Shown here: positions 28,030 to 36,458 of the stretch, piece after piece
Layout of the letters: every line of letters starts with the position of its first letter
Numbering within the stretch: the stretch's first letter is position 1
Source: a virus
Virus record (IMG/VR): IMGVR_UViG_3300044911_000980
Span: 1-37,885 of that record
Direction: 5' to 3' (one strand)
DNA: 37,885 nt
Notes under the pieces: model-generated
Databases searched by the model: none
Told to the model about the DNA's origin: nothing
The model's input: only the letters and a program-made list of their open reading frames with translations
Position numbers and translations under genes: made by a program

Positions 28030-29382
28030 TTACGAGAGCAGACCGCCGTTGGAGTTAGCCGCCTTGTAGTCCAGCATGCCGAACGTCAGGGGCGACTGGA
28101 CGACCAGAGCCGCCATCGCTTCCATCATTCTGCGGGGACCACCGCCGTTTTCGGTCAGTTCACGGACCTGAGCGATGTTGCCGCCGTAGCGGATTTCAAG
28201 CATGTCCCACGGGATAATGAAGCCCTTGGTCTTAGCGTTGTTGGCGTGGAGGTTGACGTAGACCTTGGCTTCGGCTTCGGTAGCGAAACGAGCAGGGACG
28301 GCATTAGCGGTGCCGACGGCGACTCTTTCGAACTTATTGGTGGTAGCGTCCTTGAGCCAGACGAGGTTGCCAGCGGCGGTGATGCCATCATAGACGGCGT
28401 AGCGACCAGTGGCGGTGTAGGAGGCACCAGTAGAGCCAGAGCCAGTGTCTTCGATGCGGTAGGGGTTGACACCCGCATGGAGGAACTGGGTCGGGATAAG
28501 GGCCAACTTACCGAAATCGCCTTCGAAGTAGTCCACGGAAACCTTGATGCTGTCGGAATTGGCATCTCTGTTGTTCGTGATTCTGGACTCCTGAGCGGGG
28601 GAAGCCTTGGTGTAGACGAGGTTGGTGAACTGACGCTTGAGGGCAGTGCCAACGACGGCTTCGTGGTTCTTGAACTGGCCAGTCTGCTCATAGACCGAGG
28701 TCATGAGGTCCTGAACAGTGTTCTCACCGAGTTGGTCAACGCTTTCGCCAGTGCCAACGATAGAGGAGGCAGGGGTGCGGAAGTTTTCACCGACGGGGCG
28801 GATGGACTGGTTCTGGACGCCGTACTTGGCCTGAATGTTGGTGGTGGCACCAAGCAGGTCATTCTTAATCCAAGCCGTGAGACAGCGAGTGCGATACGGG
28901 GTCGCACCATCGTCGATGGCGGGAAGGATGTCAGAAGTGAAGGTCATTTCCATCGAACGCTTGAGGTCGATGGTGGCCTTGGACAACTGGCGGCTGAGTT
29001 CGTCCTTAACACCAGCGATGTTGAGGATGTCCTGCGTCAGGTTGGACACGTGAACGGCTCTGCGGAACATGTGGATGTTGTTTTCCACTTCTTCTCTGTA
29101 GCCGAGGGTGTACTGCTTGAAGGCAGGGTTGGTGGCGGGGGAGGTGGGGTCAACGTCAGCACCATCGAGAACGCCGAGTTCGATGGAGGGGTCGGGGTGG
29201 CGGTCAACCTGCCATCTGAACGTCGTATTTCCAGGTTTGGAACCACGCTTAGCCATCGAGGTGATGGGCGTGTCCTTGGCATCGACGTTGGCGATGAGGT
29301 CAGAGAGTTCTTCTCTGATACCGACTCTAGCACCCTGAAGGGGACGCTGATTCTGGAACTGTCTTTCGAATAGGGAAGCCAT
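28030..29382 (-). CDS. Major capsid protein, SU10/DUF5309-like HK97 fold (450 aa)
   Basis: The N-terminal region has the hallmark of SU10-type capsid proteins: GIREELSDLIANVDAKDTPI (residues 21-40), then T-S-M-A-K-R-G and a segment with FRWQVDRHPDPS. These are followed by NIHMFRRAVHVSNLTQDILN and the long helix DELSRQLSKATIDLKRSMEM. The length fits HK97-fold capsid proteins without a delta-domain protease target. It directly follows a scaffold-like gene and precedes head-completion and adaptor genes. The leader before the ATG (aacctaaaaactatc) is A-rich with no Shine-Dalgarno, which is notable for what must be a very highly expressed gene. Family assignment is from conserved motifs and synteny. 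Confidence 0.92.
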   Translation of the reverse strand: MASLFERQFQNQRPLQGARVGIREELSDLIANVDAKDTPITSMAKRGSKPGNTTFRWQVDRHPDPSIELGVLDGADVDPTSPATNPAFKQYTLGYREEVENNIHMFRRAVHVSNLTQDILNIAGVKDELSRQLSKATIDLKRSMEMTFTSDILPAIDDGATPYRTRCLTAWIKNDLLGATTNIQAKYGVQNQSIRPVGENFRTPASSIVGTGESVDQLGENTVQDLMTSVYEQTGQFKNHEAVVGTALKRQFTNLVYTKASPAQESRITNNRDANSDSIKVSVDYFEGDFGKLALIPTQFLHAGVNPYRIEDTGSGSTGASYTATGRYAVYDGITAAGNLVWLKDATTNKFERVAVGTANAVPARFATEAEAKVYVNLHANNAKTKGFIIPWDMLEIRYGGNIAQVRELTENGGGPRRMMEAMAALVVQSPLTFGMLDYKAANSNGGLLS

Positions 29383-29396
29383 GATAGTTTTTAGGT

Positions 29397-30404
29397 TTAG
29401 ATGAACTTGCTCTTAAACACTTCTGCGAGGTCATCGACTGAGCCTGAACGTCTGAAGCGGTCCACGCTTTCCTTGGCCTTAACCTCGTCGATACGCATGG
29501 TAGGACGGGGAGCGGACGAAGTCTGGGTGGGTTGAACCTGTACGACTGGATTGTTTACGAAATTCTTAGCGTTTTTCTTCTGGGCATTGTACGAAACCAT
29601 GCCCATAGCCAACTGAGCGGCGTAGATTTCATAGTCGGGGAACTTCTTGATTTCAGGCACTGCATCGACGAACTTCCTGACCACAGATGCTCTGTTGTCG
29701 GTGGGGTCGTCTAGCCAAGGGAACTCCTTGCGAGCCATCGTCTTGAATTCCTTCGACTTCTGAATGAACTCCGCTTGCTGGGGAAGAAACTCTTCCATGG
29801 CTCTGAGTGCCGAGACTTTTGCCTTGGCAATCTCTTCCTTGGAAACGTTCTTTTCGTAGTTATTCTCGTCGTAGTATCCGTCTGGGTAACGTTCGCAGAA
29901 AAGACGAATCTGTCTCTGTCTATCGTACTCGGCCTTAATTTTTTCCTCCGTGTCCAACTCCGCATGAGGGTTATTTGTAGCGGGTTTGACTGGGGTAGCC
30001 TGTTGACGCTTGATAGACTCGAGTTCTTCTTCGAGTTTCTTTGCACGTTCCTCTGCTTCACGACGCAGAGCCGTTAGTTTGTTAAGACGCTTCTGAACTC
30101 CCTTGGGAGTGTCATCATAGTCCTGACGCACATCGTCGGTTACTGCTTCGGTGGTCGCTTCGGCTTGGGGCTCTTCGACCTCTTCGGTCTTGGGCTCTTC
30201 CACCTCTGCTTCAGCATCTTTGGTTTCGGAGTCGCCGCTCTCCGCTTTCATCTGCCCGTCAGACAAGGCTCGCATGAAGAAATCAGCGAGTTTTCCGTTA
30301 GCCGAGGAGTCGGGAGTAACCTCGGTTTTGTTTTCTGGCATGGGGGTATTAACCTCGTTCCCAAGTTCGAGGTCAGCGTTAGGCTGATTGGTGTTTTCTT
30401 CCAT
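29397..30404 (-). CDS. Capsid scaffold protein (335 aa)
   Basis: The protein is highly charged. An acidic, low-complexity N-terminal third (to about residue 95, rich in Glu, Thr, Ala, Asp and Pro) is followed by a coiled coil at about 105-137 (KRLNKLTALRREAEERAKKL). A helical middle comes next, and a basic C-terminal segment ends in RFRRSGSVDDLAEVFKSKFI. This layout is typical of internal scaffold proteins that nucleate procapsid assembly and bind coat protein through a C-terminal basic helix-turn-helix. It lies 14 bases upstream of the major capsid gene, the canonical place. No protease motif (Ser or U9/U35 type) is visible. The scaffold call is by layout and synteny, and is strong but not homology-tested. 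Confidence 0.82.
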   Translation of the reverse strand: MEENTNQPNADLELGNEVNTPMPENKTEVTPDSSANGKLADFFMRALSDGQMKAESGDSETKDAEAEVEEPKTEEVEEPQAEATTEAVTDDVRQDYDDTPKGVQKRLNKLTALRREAEERAKKLEEELESIKRQQATPVKPATNNPHAELDTEEKIKAEYDRQRQIRLFCERYPDGYYDENNYEKNVSKEEIAKAKVSALRAMEEFLPQQAEFIQKSKEFKTMARKEFPWLDDPTDNRASVVRKFVDAVPEIKKFPDYEIYAAQLAMGMVSYNAQKKNAKNFVNNPVVQVQPTQTSSAPRPTMRIDEVKAKESVDRFRRSGSVDDLAEVFKSKFI

Positions 30405-30505
30405 AGTCAGGGTTTAGTGCTCCCAGAAGCGTTGACAGTGGACACCCTTTTTAATCGGCCAGCAAGCGTGGCTAGGCCCACGCAGTGCTTTGAGTCGCTT
30501 TTCTC
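30405..30505 (-). promoter_or_regulatory. 101-base gap before the scaffold/capsid genes, with a hairpin
   Basis: This is the longest untranslated stretch in the leftward block. A perfect 6-bp inverted repeat (GCGTGG and CCACGC, loop of 6) lies at 30466-30483. There is no T-run directly after it in the leftward direction, so a simple intrinsic terminator is unlikely. No convincing sigma-70 or Bacteroidota-type promoter could be read by eye. Location suggests regulation of capsid and scaffold expression, as a promoter, processing site or transcript-stabilising hairpin, but the sequence alone does not decide. Confidence 0.35.
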
Positions 30506-30751
30506 TTAAGACATGTCTGCCTTAGCCTCTTCCCTGAGCCTTTGGACCTCAAGAAGCATGTCGTTGATGGCATCAAGTCGTCCAGCGGAGTGGATTCTTG
30601 CCTCACCAGCAGTGTTTACGGACATTACCTTACCCATCTCAATCTGTAGAGCCAAGTCGCAGACGATAAGGAAAGACTTGTACAGTTCTTCTCCCTCGTT
30701 CGTCCTAAATTGGAACGACTTGACGATTTTCTTTCTCTCTTCGGTCATCAT
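30506..30751 (-). CDS. Small helical protein downstream of portal (81 aa)
   Basis: No family is recognised. The protein is nearly all helical and charged, with a final helix AINDMLLEVQRLREEAKADM. The start is decided by an ATGATG sequence that overlaps the portal stop (TGA) by four bases, a classic coupled start. It lies between portal and scaffold genes. A small assembly factor or minor head protein would fit. There is no evidence for a particular job. Confidence 0.65.
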   Translation of the reverse strand: MMTEERKKIVKSFQFRTNEGEELYKSFLIVCDLALQIEMGKVMSVNTAGEARIHSAGRLDAINDMLLEVQRLREEAKADMS

Positions 30752-32994
30752 GCGATGGGCGTATTGACGTTAATGGTGGTGTTTTGGGTCTGCTGAGGGG
30801 GCTGGGCCTGCTCCTGCTGGCCGACGCCCTCCTTGCTAAATTCCTCCTGAATCTCCTCAGATGCCTGAGAAACGCCAATTCGCCCGATTTGCTTGTTCTT
30901 TTCTTGGTCGATGGAGAACTGCAACTGCTTGGTGTAGTTCTGGAACAGGATTTGGAAGATTCTGTCGCTGTTAAGTGCCTGTTGGGCCTTCGGGTTCTTC
31001 TGGATGATGTCTTGGGCGAACTGCAACTTGCTGGAGGCGGCAGGGTCCATCTCGGTGTACAGGGCTTCGTTGCCCAGCATCATCATTCCGATGTCGCTAA
31101 CGACGTCCTTGTACAGTTTCTGGGAGGCGGTGGCTTGGTCGATGACCAGTTCTCTGGCCGCATCAGGGCTGATGGACTCGATGACCAGTTTTACCAACTT
31201 GTTTCTGTCGATGATGCCGCCACTATCGAGCGGAACAACAGTCTTGATAATGGCCTCCAGTTTCTTCTGTACGAATTCTGGGTCAGTGTCTCTGACGTCG
31301 AAACGTACGTTTAAGTCAAACTGGCTATGAATGTCTGACATTCCCTGCTTCAGGGGGCTACCAGTGATTCTGATGATTTCCTCTTCGGACATGAACTGGA
31401 GGCTCAGCGAGAACATCTGGGTGTAGACCCTGTTCCAGAACATAAGCCACCCGTCCACCTGAAGTTGCTTAAGCATCTGAACCTTCTGTGGGTCAATAAG
31501 TTCGCCAACGGCAAATCCGTAGTAGTTGCCTAGGTTTTGCTCAACTTGCTGAATGACTTGGAAGGCCATTCCAGCATCGCTCCTAGGGGATTCTAGCCAA
31601 GTGTAGTCGTCCTTGTTAGATACAGGGAGTACCTGAGCAGGGGCTATGCGGTTAAGGGCACCGATACGCTTGACCACCTTGACTGGCGGGAGAACTTCAA
31701 AGGCGGTCCTATCCCTGATGGCGTCGTGCTGAGCCTTTACCTCGTCCTGCTCAGTCTTGTTGATTTCGGGGATGCCTCTGGATTCTGCAACTGCTCTGCG
31801 GTTTCTCTCACGCCTGTATTCTACGAACGGGTACTCCCCGTGTGCGTAGTTGAGGATGTCCTGCTTGGCGAAGAGTTCCGCTCCGCAGTGCGGAGAGAAT
31901 ACAGTGTAGTAGATTGCGGGTACGTCGTTGCTGTCCAACTGCCTGTAGTAGGCCCAGACGACTTCAATCAGGTTGTTGCCACGCTCGATGTTCGAGTTGA
32001 GCATCGTGGTGGTGGGAATGAGGTTGGGGTCATTAAAGTAGTAGTTGTTTCCCATGCTATTGACCGCTTTCTCGACCCACTCCATGTTCCAACCTGCAAT
32101 CTTGGCGGTAGAACGCATCTCCACTTCGGTCATGTACTGCCTGCGGAAAATGACACGGGCCTTTTGAAGGTCAGCCGTCTCAGGGGGGAAGCAGACTTCG
32201 TCGAAGGGCTTGAGGGCCTCAACGTGGGGAAGGTTCTTTTGAACGTAGATTTCAGGGATTTCTCCTACGCCATTCTCCCTCATTCCCTTGATGAATTTCT
32301 TCATGTCCCTGAGTTTCATCTGGGGCATTACATCCTTAAGGAGAGACATGGCGTATTCCTCCTTGTTCGGGTCCACGATGGAGTTGAAGAGTTTGGTGAA
32401 CGTGCCACCAGACTGGCCTCCAGCCTTTGCCTGTTCTGCCTCAGCCATGGACATGTTCTGGAGTTCTTCCAGTTTCATGCTGTTGATTCTGGTGCCCATC
32501 TGCTGTTCCCAAGTAACCTGAACTACAGACCATCCATAGGTTAGTGCGTAGTCGGCCGCCAGTTCAGCCTCCTTGTGCAATTCGTTCTTAATCTTAGTCT
32601 CAACCATCCAACGCATCAGCGTGGTAGCCGAGGCGGCGGACATAGTGTCGTTGATTTCGGTTCCTCCGACCTTAAGGGTGCAACCCTTGTATGCGGTAAG
32701 GAGGAGTGCCTTCTGGTCGTTAATCAGCCTATCGACGAGCCTGATGCGTACATCGGAAGCACCTTCGAACGGGAAGGCTGGGTCCCCGTCTGGGCGAGCC
32801 CAAGAGTGCTTCTTGCCATCATCTGTCTGACCAGTCCATCTGGTGAGCCTGATGTCATCGGCGTAGTTCATCTTCGACACCATCGTGCCGTGGAACGCAG
32901 AACGCTGATACTCCGAAAGGAGCAGGTTAATGTCAGGCTTGTCGGCGTGATACGCCAGCCTATCAGCGTGAGGAGTCGGGCTTTTGAAGTTCAT
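30748..32994 (-). CDS. Portal protein (748 aa)
   Basis: The length and pattern fit large podovirus portals (P22/SU10-like). The N-terminus includes NYADDIRLTRWTGQTDDG and FPFEGASDVRIRLVDRLIND (about residues 75-94), typical of these portals. It continues with clip and wing regions, including QVTWEQQMGTRINSMKLEEL. Further features are a middle region with ARVIFRRQYMTEVEMRST, the long C-terminal helix region, and a Gln-rich tail (VGQQEQAQPPQQTQNTTINV). Portals form the dodecameric ring through which DNA is packaged and ejected. The gene lies downstream of the large terminase with one small gene between. Its start overlaps the helix-turn-helix gene by 32 bases, with no Shine-Dalgarno (leader cagaatacca). 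Confidence 0.93.
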   Translation of the reverse strand: MNFKSPTPHADRLAYHADKPDINLLLSEYQRSAFHGTMVSKMNYADDIRLTRWTGQTDDGKKHSWARPDGDPAFPFEGASDVRIRLVDRLINDQKALLLTAYKGCTLKVGGTEINDTMSAASATTLMRWMVETKIKNELHKEAELAADYALTYGWSVVQVTWEQQMGTRINSMKLEELQNMSMAEAEQAKAGGQSGGTFTKLFNSIVDPNKEEYAMSLLKDVMPQMKLRDMKKFIKGMRENGVGEIPEIYVQKNLPHVEALKPFDEVCFPPETADLQKARVIFRRQYMTEVEMRSTAKIAGWNMEWVEKAVNSMGNNYYFNDPNLIPTTTMLNSNIERGNNLIEVVWAYYRQLDSNDVPAIYYTVFSPHCGAELFAKQDILNYAHGEYPFVEYRRERNRRAVAESRGIPEINKTEQDEVKAQHDAIRDRTAFEVLPPVKVVKRIGALNRIAPAQVLPVSNKDDYTWLESPRSDAGMAFQVIQQVEQNLGNYYGFAVGELIDPQKVQMLKQLQVDGWLMFWNRVYTQMFSLSLQFMSEEEIIRITGSPLKQGMSDIHSQFDLNVRFDVRDTDPEFVQKKLEAIIKTVVPLDSGGIIDRNKLVKLVIESISPDAARELVIDQATASQKLYKDVVSDIGMMMLGNEALYTEMDPAASSKLQFAQDIIQKNPKAQQALNSDRIFQILFQNYTKQLQFSIDQEKNKQIGRIGVSQASEEIQEEFSKEGVGQQEQAQPPQQTQNTTINVNTPIA

Positions 32995-33175
32995 TGGTAT
33001 TCTGATTGATAAAGTTTAAAATCTCATCCCTGAAGTACATGTGCTGTCCTCCTAGAGTCTTGAAAGTCTTGATGGCACCCTTGTTTCTCAGTCTGAGAAG
33101 GGTGGACTTAGACAGGTTGAAAATGCGTGAAGCGTCAGCAAGCCTGAGTAGCGGGGGTGTTTCTTTAGGGAGCAT
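32963..33175 (-). CDS. Small helix-turn-helix DNA-binding protein (MerR/excisionase-like, 70 aa)
   Basis: From the ATG at 33175 the product is 70 aa. Residues 10-53 match the excisionase/MerR-type helix-turn-helix pattern: LLRLADASRIFNLSKSTLLR (helix-turn-helix), then NKGAI, then GGQHMYFRDEILNFI as a winged part. I chose this start because it lies one base after the terminase stop and a GGAGG sits upstream. The longer frame from 33223 would overlap the terminase by 47 bases. It overlaps the portal start by 32 bases. A DNA-binding protein between terminase and portal could help recognise packaging sites or regulate the late block. An excisionase role is less likely, as no integrase is seen. 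The domain is clear; the role is inference. Confidence 0.8.
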   Translation of the reverse strand: MLPKETPPLLRLADASRIFNLSKSTLLRLRNKGAIKTFKTLGGQHMYFRDEILNFINQNTNELQKPDSSR

Positions 33176-33176
33176 T

Positions 33177-34805
33177 TTAGTAAGAGCCTCCTCCGATTGC
33201 CTTGTAGGTGTCGGCACCGCCATACATCGGGTCCATGACGGCTAGGTATCTGAGTGCGTCAATCGGGTCTTTACTGGCACCCTTTTCGGCGTCCAGCCCA
33301 GTCCACTCTCTCAAGCACCAAATCAGATTGTGGCATTTTTCGGAGATGAAAAGTTTTGGGAGATTCACCATGGAAATCTCCTGATTAGGGTCATAGGCGA
33401 ACCAGTCGTTGATGATGGATACTCCCTCCTCAAGCCTCAGGCCTGCCGCTGGGGTGAAGTACATTGGGTTATCCCCGTCATCCAGCAGGTTGATTAGCGT
33501 GGTACCGCCTTCCTTCTGGATGATGGTCGTTCCGCCTGCACGTGGGTCAATGAACCTGTCTGCGATGATTTCGCCTTTCTCTAGGTCGAGGATGTGCTTC
33601 TTGATTTCATCGAGGCCCATGCCAGCACCCTGACGTTGGGCTGGGCCAGCCTTGCCATCGTGCTTCTCGCCAGCCATCGCCCATTCGCCCATGCTGATGT
33701 CTGGCCATTCCCTGTAGATGAACTTTGAGCCGTCTGGCATCACCCTCATCCAGAGCATGAACCAATTTCTAGAGCCAGCAGGGTCAACAGCCATGTAGTT
33801 AGTGCCCTCCTCTGGCACCAATTCATCTGGGATGATGTTTGGTTCTCCAAATCTCGGGAACTGGGAGCCAGAAAGCGACTCCGCCCATCCGTATGCACGG
33901 ATTTTCACCTCGTAAGGCCCTCTTCCCCTAAGTGCTAACTTGATTTGTTCGAACGGGGAGTACTTATTGAGGATTGAATGAAACCAGATTACATTGGCCG
34001 AACCCTTGCTACACTCTGCAACGTAGGGCATGTGCCCCTTGGGGATGCTTGGGACATTCTGGGTATCTGGAAGGAGGTCTGCAAAGAGCGTCTTCTTAAT
34101 CCTAGAGCCAGCAACGTAGTCTTTGACGACGGGGGTGAAGCCAGTGATGGGCGTGAAGGTAAGAATCATCTTACCAGAGCGGGTGACTAGTCGGTAGCGG
34201 AGCGTCTCAATCCAGTCCTGAGGCACAAGTTCGTCGCACCAGATGAAATCTGGTTCGCCACCTTCGATGACCTTCTTCTCCTGACCATAGTTCATGAAGA
34301 AGATTTGGGAGCGATTCGGAAGGACGAACGTTGCGTCCGAAAACCCATTTTTCTGCGAATACTGGATGTTCGTGACCTTGGTCTTCTTGGCGTTCTTGAA
34401 TTCTGGGGGCATGTACTTCCAGATGACCGCCTGTTGCATCTGTATGGATGTCTGAGAAGTGGTGTGTAGGCACCAAACACGGCTTTCGGGCCTAGAGCAC
34501 AGCAACTGCATTACACGCTTGGCGGCGTATTCGGTCTTTCCTGCTCGGTTTCCTCCCATGATGAGCAACTCATTGCCCTTCATCAGCAGTTTGTCCGCCT
34601 CTGCCCAACTTTCTGGCTCGTAGCCATGTCTGTAGGGGTCATTCTGCTCGGCCTTAATCTTTTCCTCACGACGCTTGAGGATTTCCGTCAGGGCATCTGG
34701 GCCTAGTTCCTGAGCCAAGTCCAAGATTTCGGACTCGGTAGGCATCTTGATTACGGGATGCTTGGTTAGTTCAATCCCGCAGACTGTTTCTTTCTCAAAA
34801 GCCAT
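33177..34805 (-). CDS. terL: Terminase large subunit (packaging ATPase/nuclease, 542 aa)
   Basis: All expected motifs are present. The Walker A motif is GGNRAGKT at residues 84-91. The Walker B motif is DFIWCDE at 186-192, with catalytic Glu192. A coupling motif, LTFTPITGF, is at 215-223. An RNase H-like nuclease domain has acidic residues at D341 (AVDPAGS), D420 (FIDPRAGG) and D513/D516 (KDPIDALRYL). The ATG at 34805 shares a base with the stop of the upstream gene (TGATG). A longer frame from 34820 would add five residues (MGQGL) and is less likely. The protein pumps DNA into the procapsid at the portal vertex and cuts it. No gene recognisable as the small subunit lies directly upstream. 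Confidence 0.97.
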   Translation of the reverse strand: MAFEKETVCGIELTKHPVIKMPTESEILDLAQELGPDALTEILKRREEKIKAEQNDPYRHGYEPESWAEADKLLMKGNELLIMGGNRAGKTEYAAKRVMQLLCSRPESRVWCLHTTSQTSIQMQQAVIWKYMPPEFKNAKKTKVTNIQYSQKNGFSDATFVLPNRSQIFFMNYGQEKKVIEGGEPDFIWCDELVPQDWIETLRYRLVTRSGKMILTFTPITGFTPVVKDYVAGSRIKKTLFADLLPDTQNVPSIPKGHMPYVAECSKGSANVIWFHSILNKYSPFEQIKLALRGRGPYEVKIRAYGWAESLSGSQFPRFGEPNIIPDELVPEEGTNYMAVDPAGSRNWFMLWMRVMPDGSKFIYREWPDISMGEWAMAGEKHDGKAGPAQRQGAGMGLDEIKKHILDLEKGEIIADRFIDPRAGGTTIIQKEGGTTLINLLDDGDNPMYFTPAAGLRLEEGVSIINDWFAYDPNQEISMVNLPKLFISEKCHNLIWCLREWTGLDAEKGASKDPIDALRYLAVMDPMYGGADTYKAIGGGSY

Positions 34806-35455
34806 CAGGCCTTGCCCCAACTCTCCTCAAGATTGACAGGGAATCCGTTGTTTGCCGCTTCCTGTGCGTTTGATTGAATTACGCCTCCGTAGTTGCCGAA
34901 TGTCGCAACCCTCATCGGACCACATACGCTAGGGTTGAATCTCGAAATCCACGGCATCAAGCCAGCGGCCACAGGGCCAGCCGCCATCTCACCGAATTTT
35001 CCAAGGGAGATTTGTCCGTAAGTCGGAGACATTGATTTAGCGATGTCTGATTTCTTACTCGGTGGCTCTATCGGCATCTGACGCATGGGGGTCGCCTTTT
35101 TTCTCCCATACATGTCCTGCGTCTCGCCCCTGTTGTACTTGCCCCAAGTCCTTTCAGTTATGTGGGCCCGTTCAGCCTTCGTCTTTTCCTTGGCCGCATA
35201 CCCCTTAGTGTACTTGTAGCCTTTGTTCCGCAGGACGCCTTCATTGTCCATTTCGTATCCATCGGGGATATCGACTTTTCTAGAAAGTGAGTTAAATCTT
35301 TCCAGACTAGACGCCCGTGATTCGTCACGCTTCCTTACGTAAGCCTGTTGCTCTTGGTCTAGGGCACGGGATAGTGCCCCCATTCCCATAAGCGAGATTG
35401 TGGGGTCAAGGCCAGTGTTCCCTTCTGACGGAACGTATTTGTCGTCTTCCGCCAT
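34805..35455 (-). CDS. Unknown protein upstream of the large terminase (216 aa)
   Basis: No family is recognised. The first 130 residues are polar, basic and probably partly disordered (for example YVRKRDESRASSLERFNSLS and YTKGYAAKEKTKAERAHITE). A more hydrophobic segment follows at about 160-175 (GEMAAGPVAAGLMPWISRF), then a Gly/Asn-rich end. The slot directly upstream of the large subunit is where a small terminase normally sits. I see no helix-turn-helix here, and the length and composition do not look like known small subunits. It could be a divergent small terminase or a minor virion protein. Its stop overlaps the terminase start by one base. Confidence 0.55.
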   Translation of the reverse strand: MAEDDKYVPSEGNTGLDPTISLMGMGALSRALDQEQQAYVRKRDESRASSLERFNSLSRKVDIPDGYEMDNEGVLRNKGYKYTKGYAAKEKTKAERAHITERTWGKYNRGETQDMYGRKKATPMRQMPIEPPSKKSDIAKSMSPTYGQISLGKFGEMAAGPVAAGLMPWISRFNPSVCGPMRVATFGNYGGVIQSNAQEAANNGFPVNLEESWGKA

Positions 35456-35467
35456 GTCTGGTCAGGA

Positions 35468-36424
35468 TTACTGACCGCTCTTCTTTCTGGTCCAGTAGGA
35501 GTGAGCAGACTGCTGAGAATTTTCATTCTTCTGCCTGTTCTGCTCATCCATGGCGTAGTTAATCACTTCGCCAGCGGCACCACCAGCGGCACCAGCGGCA
35601 CCGATGATTTTTCTGTCCCTGCTAGAAAGAAGAGGGCTTGGGTTGTTCTTAAAGTGACTCTGAATGTCGTTAGACTTGTACTTCTTAAAGTCGCCCTTGT
35701 TGAACTGGCTAAAGAATTCGTACTTACCCATGTTGCCGCCCTGAGAGTAGGGCTTGCCAAATTCATCAGGGACTTCGTGCATGTTCATGTCCTTGATAGG
35801 CTTATTGGGGGTCATGCTGTCGATGGACTTGTCGGTGGGCTTCTTGACTCTCAGGCCAGCACCGAAGTCATCGAGCGTGGCACCATGGTTTCCAGCGGCA
35901 TGCTGACTGATGAAGTCGGAAATCTGCTTGGGGGTCGTCTTGCGAGTGCCGTCGTCAATCTTTACGCCAAATCCGCTACCAGCCCTTTTGTCAGGGTTTC
36001 TGGCCTTATCGCCCTTGATGGTTACAAACTCATCAGTGTTCCTTCCAGCGTCGGAATCGTAAAAATCTCTAGACTCCTTTCTTGCCCTATCGAGCAAGTT
36101 GCCAGTGCCCTGACCTTTTGCTCTTTCGGCTTCGGCCTTTCTTCTGGCCATAGCATCGCTCTGGATTTTTCTGCCTTGGGCCCCCTCTTCTCTGGCAACA
36201 ATCTGAGCCTTAATGTCCATAACCTCGTTGCCACGTTCTCTGAACTGACGAGCAAACCCGTCCGCTTCGGAGGCTCTGTCGAAATGGTAGTTGGCCTTGG
36301 GGATTGAGCCGCCGCCGCCCATTTCAGAGGCGGGGGTCTTGATTACAGGCATGTCGGGGTCTACGCCGCTTAATGCGTTGGCGATTCTCTTGAGAAAATC
36401 AGAGGACTTTTTAGGATTAGCCAT
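35468..36424 (-). CDS. Unknown protein with Gly/Ala-rich hydrophobic segment (318 aa)
   Basis: No family is recognised. The protein is mostly polar and basic. It has a charged helix at about 60-110 and many Asp/Lys/Gly-rich loops. Near the C-terminus (residues 273-288) is a Gly/Ala-rich hydrophobic segment, IIGAAGAAGGAAGEVI, followed by a polar tail. The segment resembles those in the probable ejection proteins at 19783-21039 and in the giant protein, although this gene lies far upstream next to the terminase. It begins after a 34-base A-rich gap (aaataaaaaaacacccca before the ATG), with no Shine-Dalgarno. A virion or ejection role is possible but not supported beyond composition. Confidence 0.55.
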   Translation of the reverse strand: MANPKKSSDFLKRIANALSGVDPDMPVIKTPASEMGGGGSIPKANYHFDRASEADGFARQFRERGNEVMDIKAQIVAREEGAQGRKIQSDAMARRKAEAERAKGQGTGNLLDRARKESRDFYDSDAGRNTDEFVTIKGDKARNPDKRAGSGFGVKIDDGTRKTTPKQISDFISQHAAGNHGATLDDFGAGLRVKKPTDKSIDSMTPNKPIKDMNMHEVPDEFGKPYSQGGNMGKYEFFSQFNKGDFKKYKSNDIQSHFKNNPSPLLSSRDRKIIGAAGAAGGAAGEVINYAMDEQNRQKNENSQQSAHSYWTRKKSGQ

Positions 36425-36458
36425 TGGGGTGTTTTTTTATTTGGTGGGGTTTTTAAAT

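Noticed and set aside
27913-29373. Long rightward open frame (486 codons) opposite the capsid gene
   Set aside because: It is the antisense shadow of the major capsid and 122-aa genes; the product is a low-complexity Val/Asp/Gly-rich sequence created by the codon bias of the real genes.
31881-31895. Perfect hairpin CTCCGC-AGT-GCGGAG in the portal gene
   Set aside because: Lies inside a clear coding sequence with no T-run on either side, so probably chance.
31726-32544. Rightward open frame (272 codons) opposite the portal gene
   Set aside because: It lies wholly within the portal gene, whose protein is recognisable; the antisense product resembles no protein family.
33176-33223. Longer form of the helix-turn-helix protein (86 aa) from 33223
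   Set aside because: The extra 16 residues lie in the terminase 3' end; the ATG at 33175 follows the terminase stop by one base and has a GGAGG upstream.
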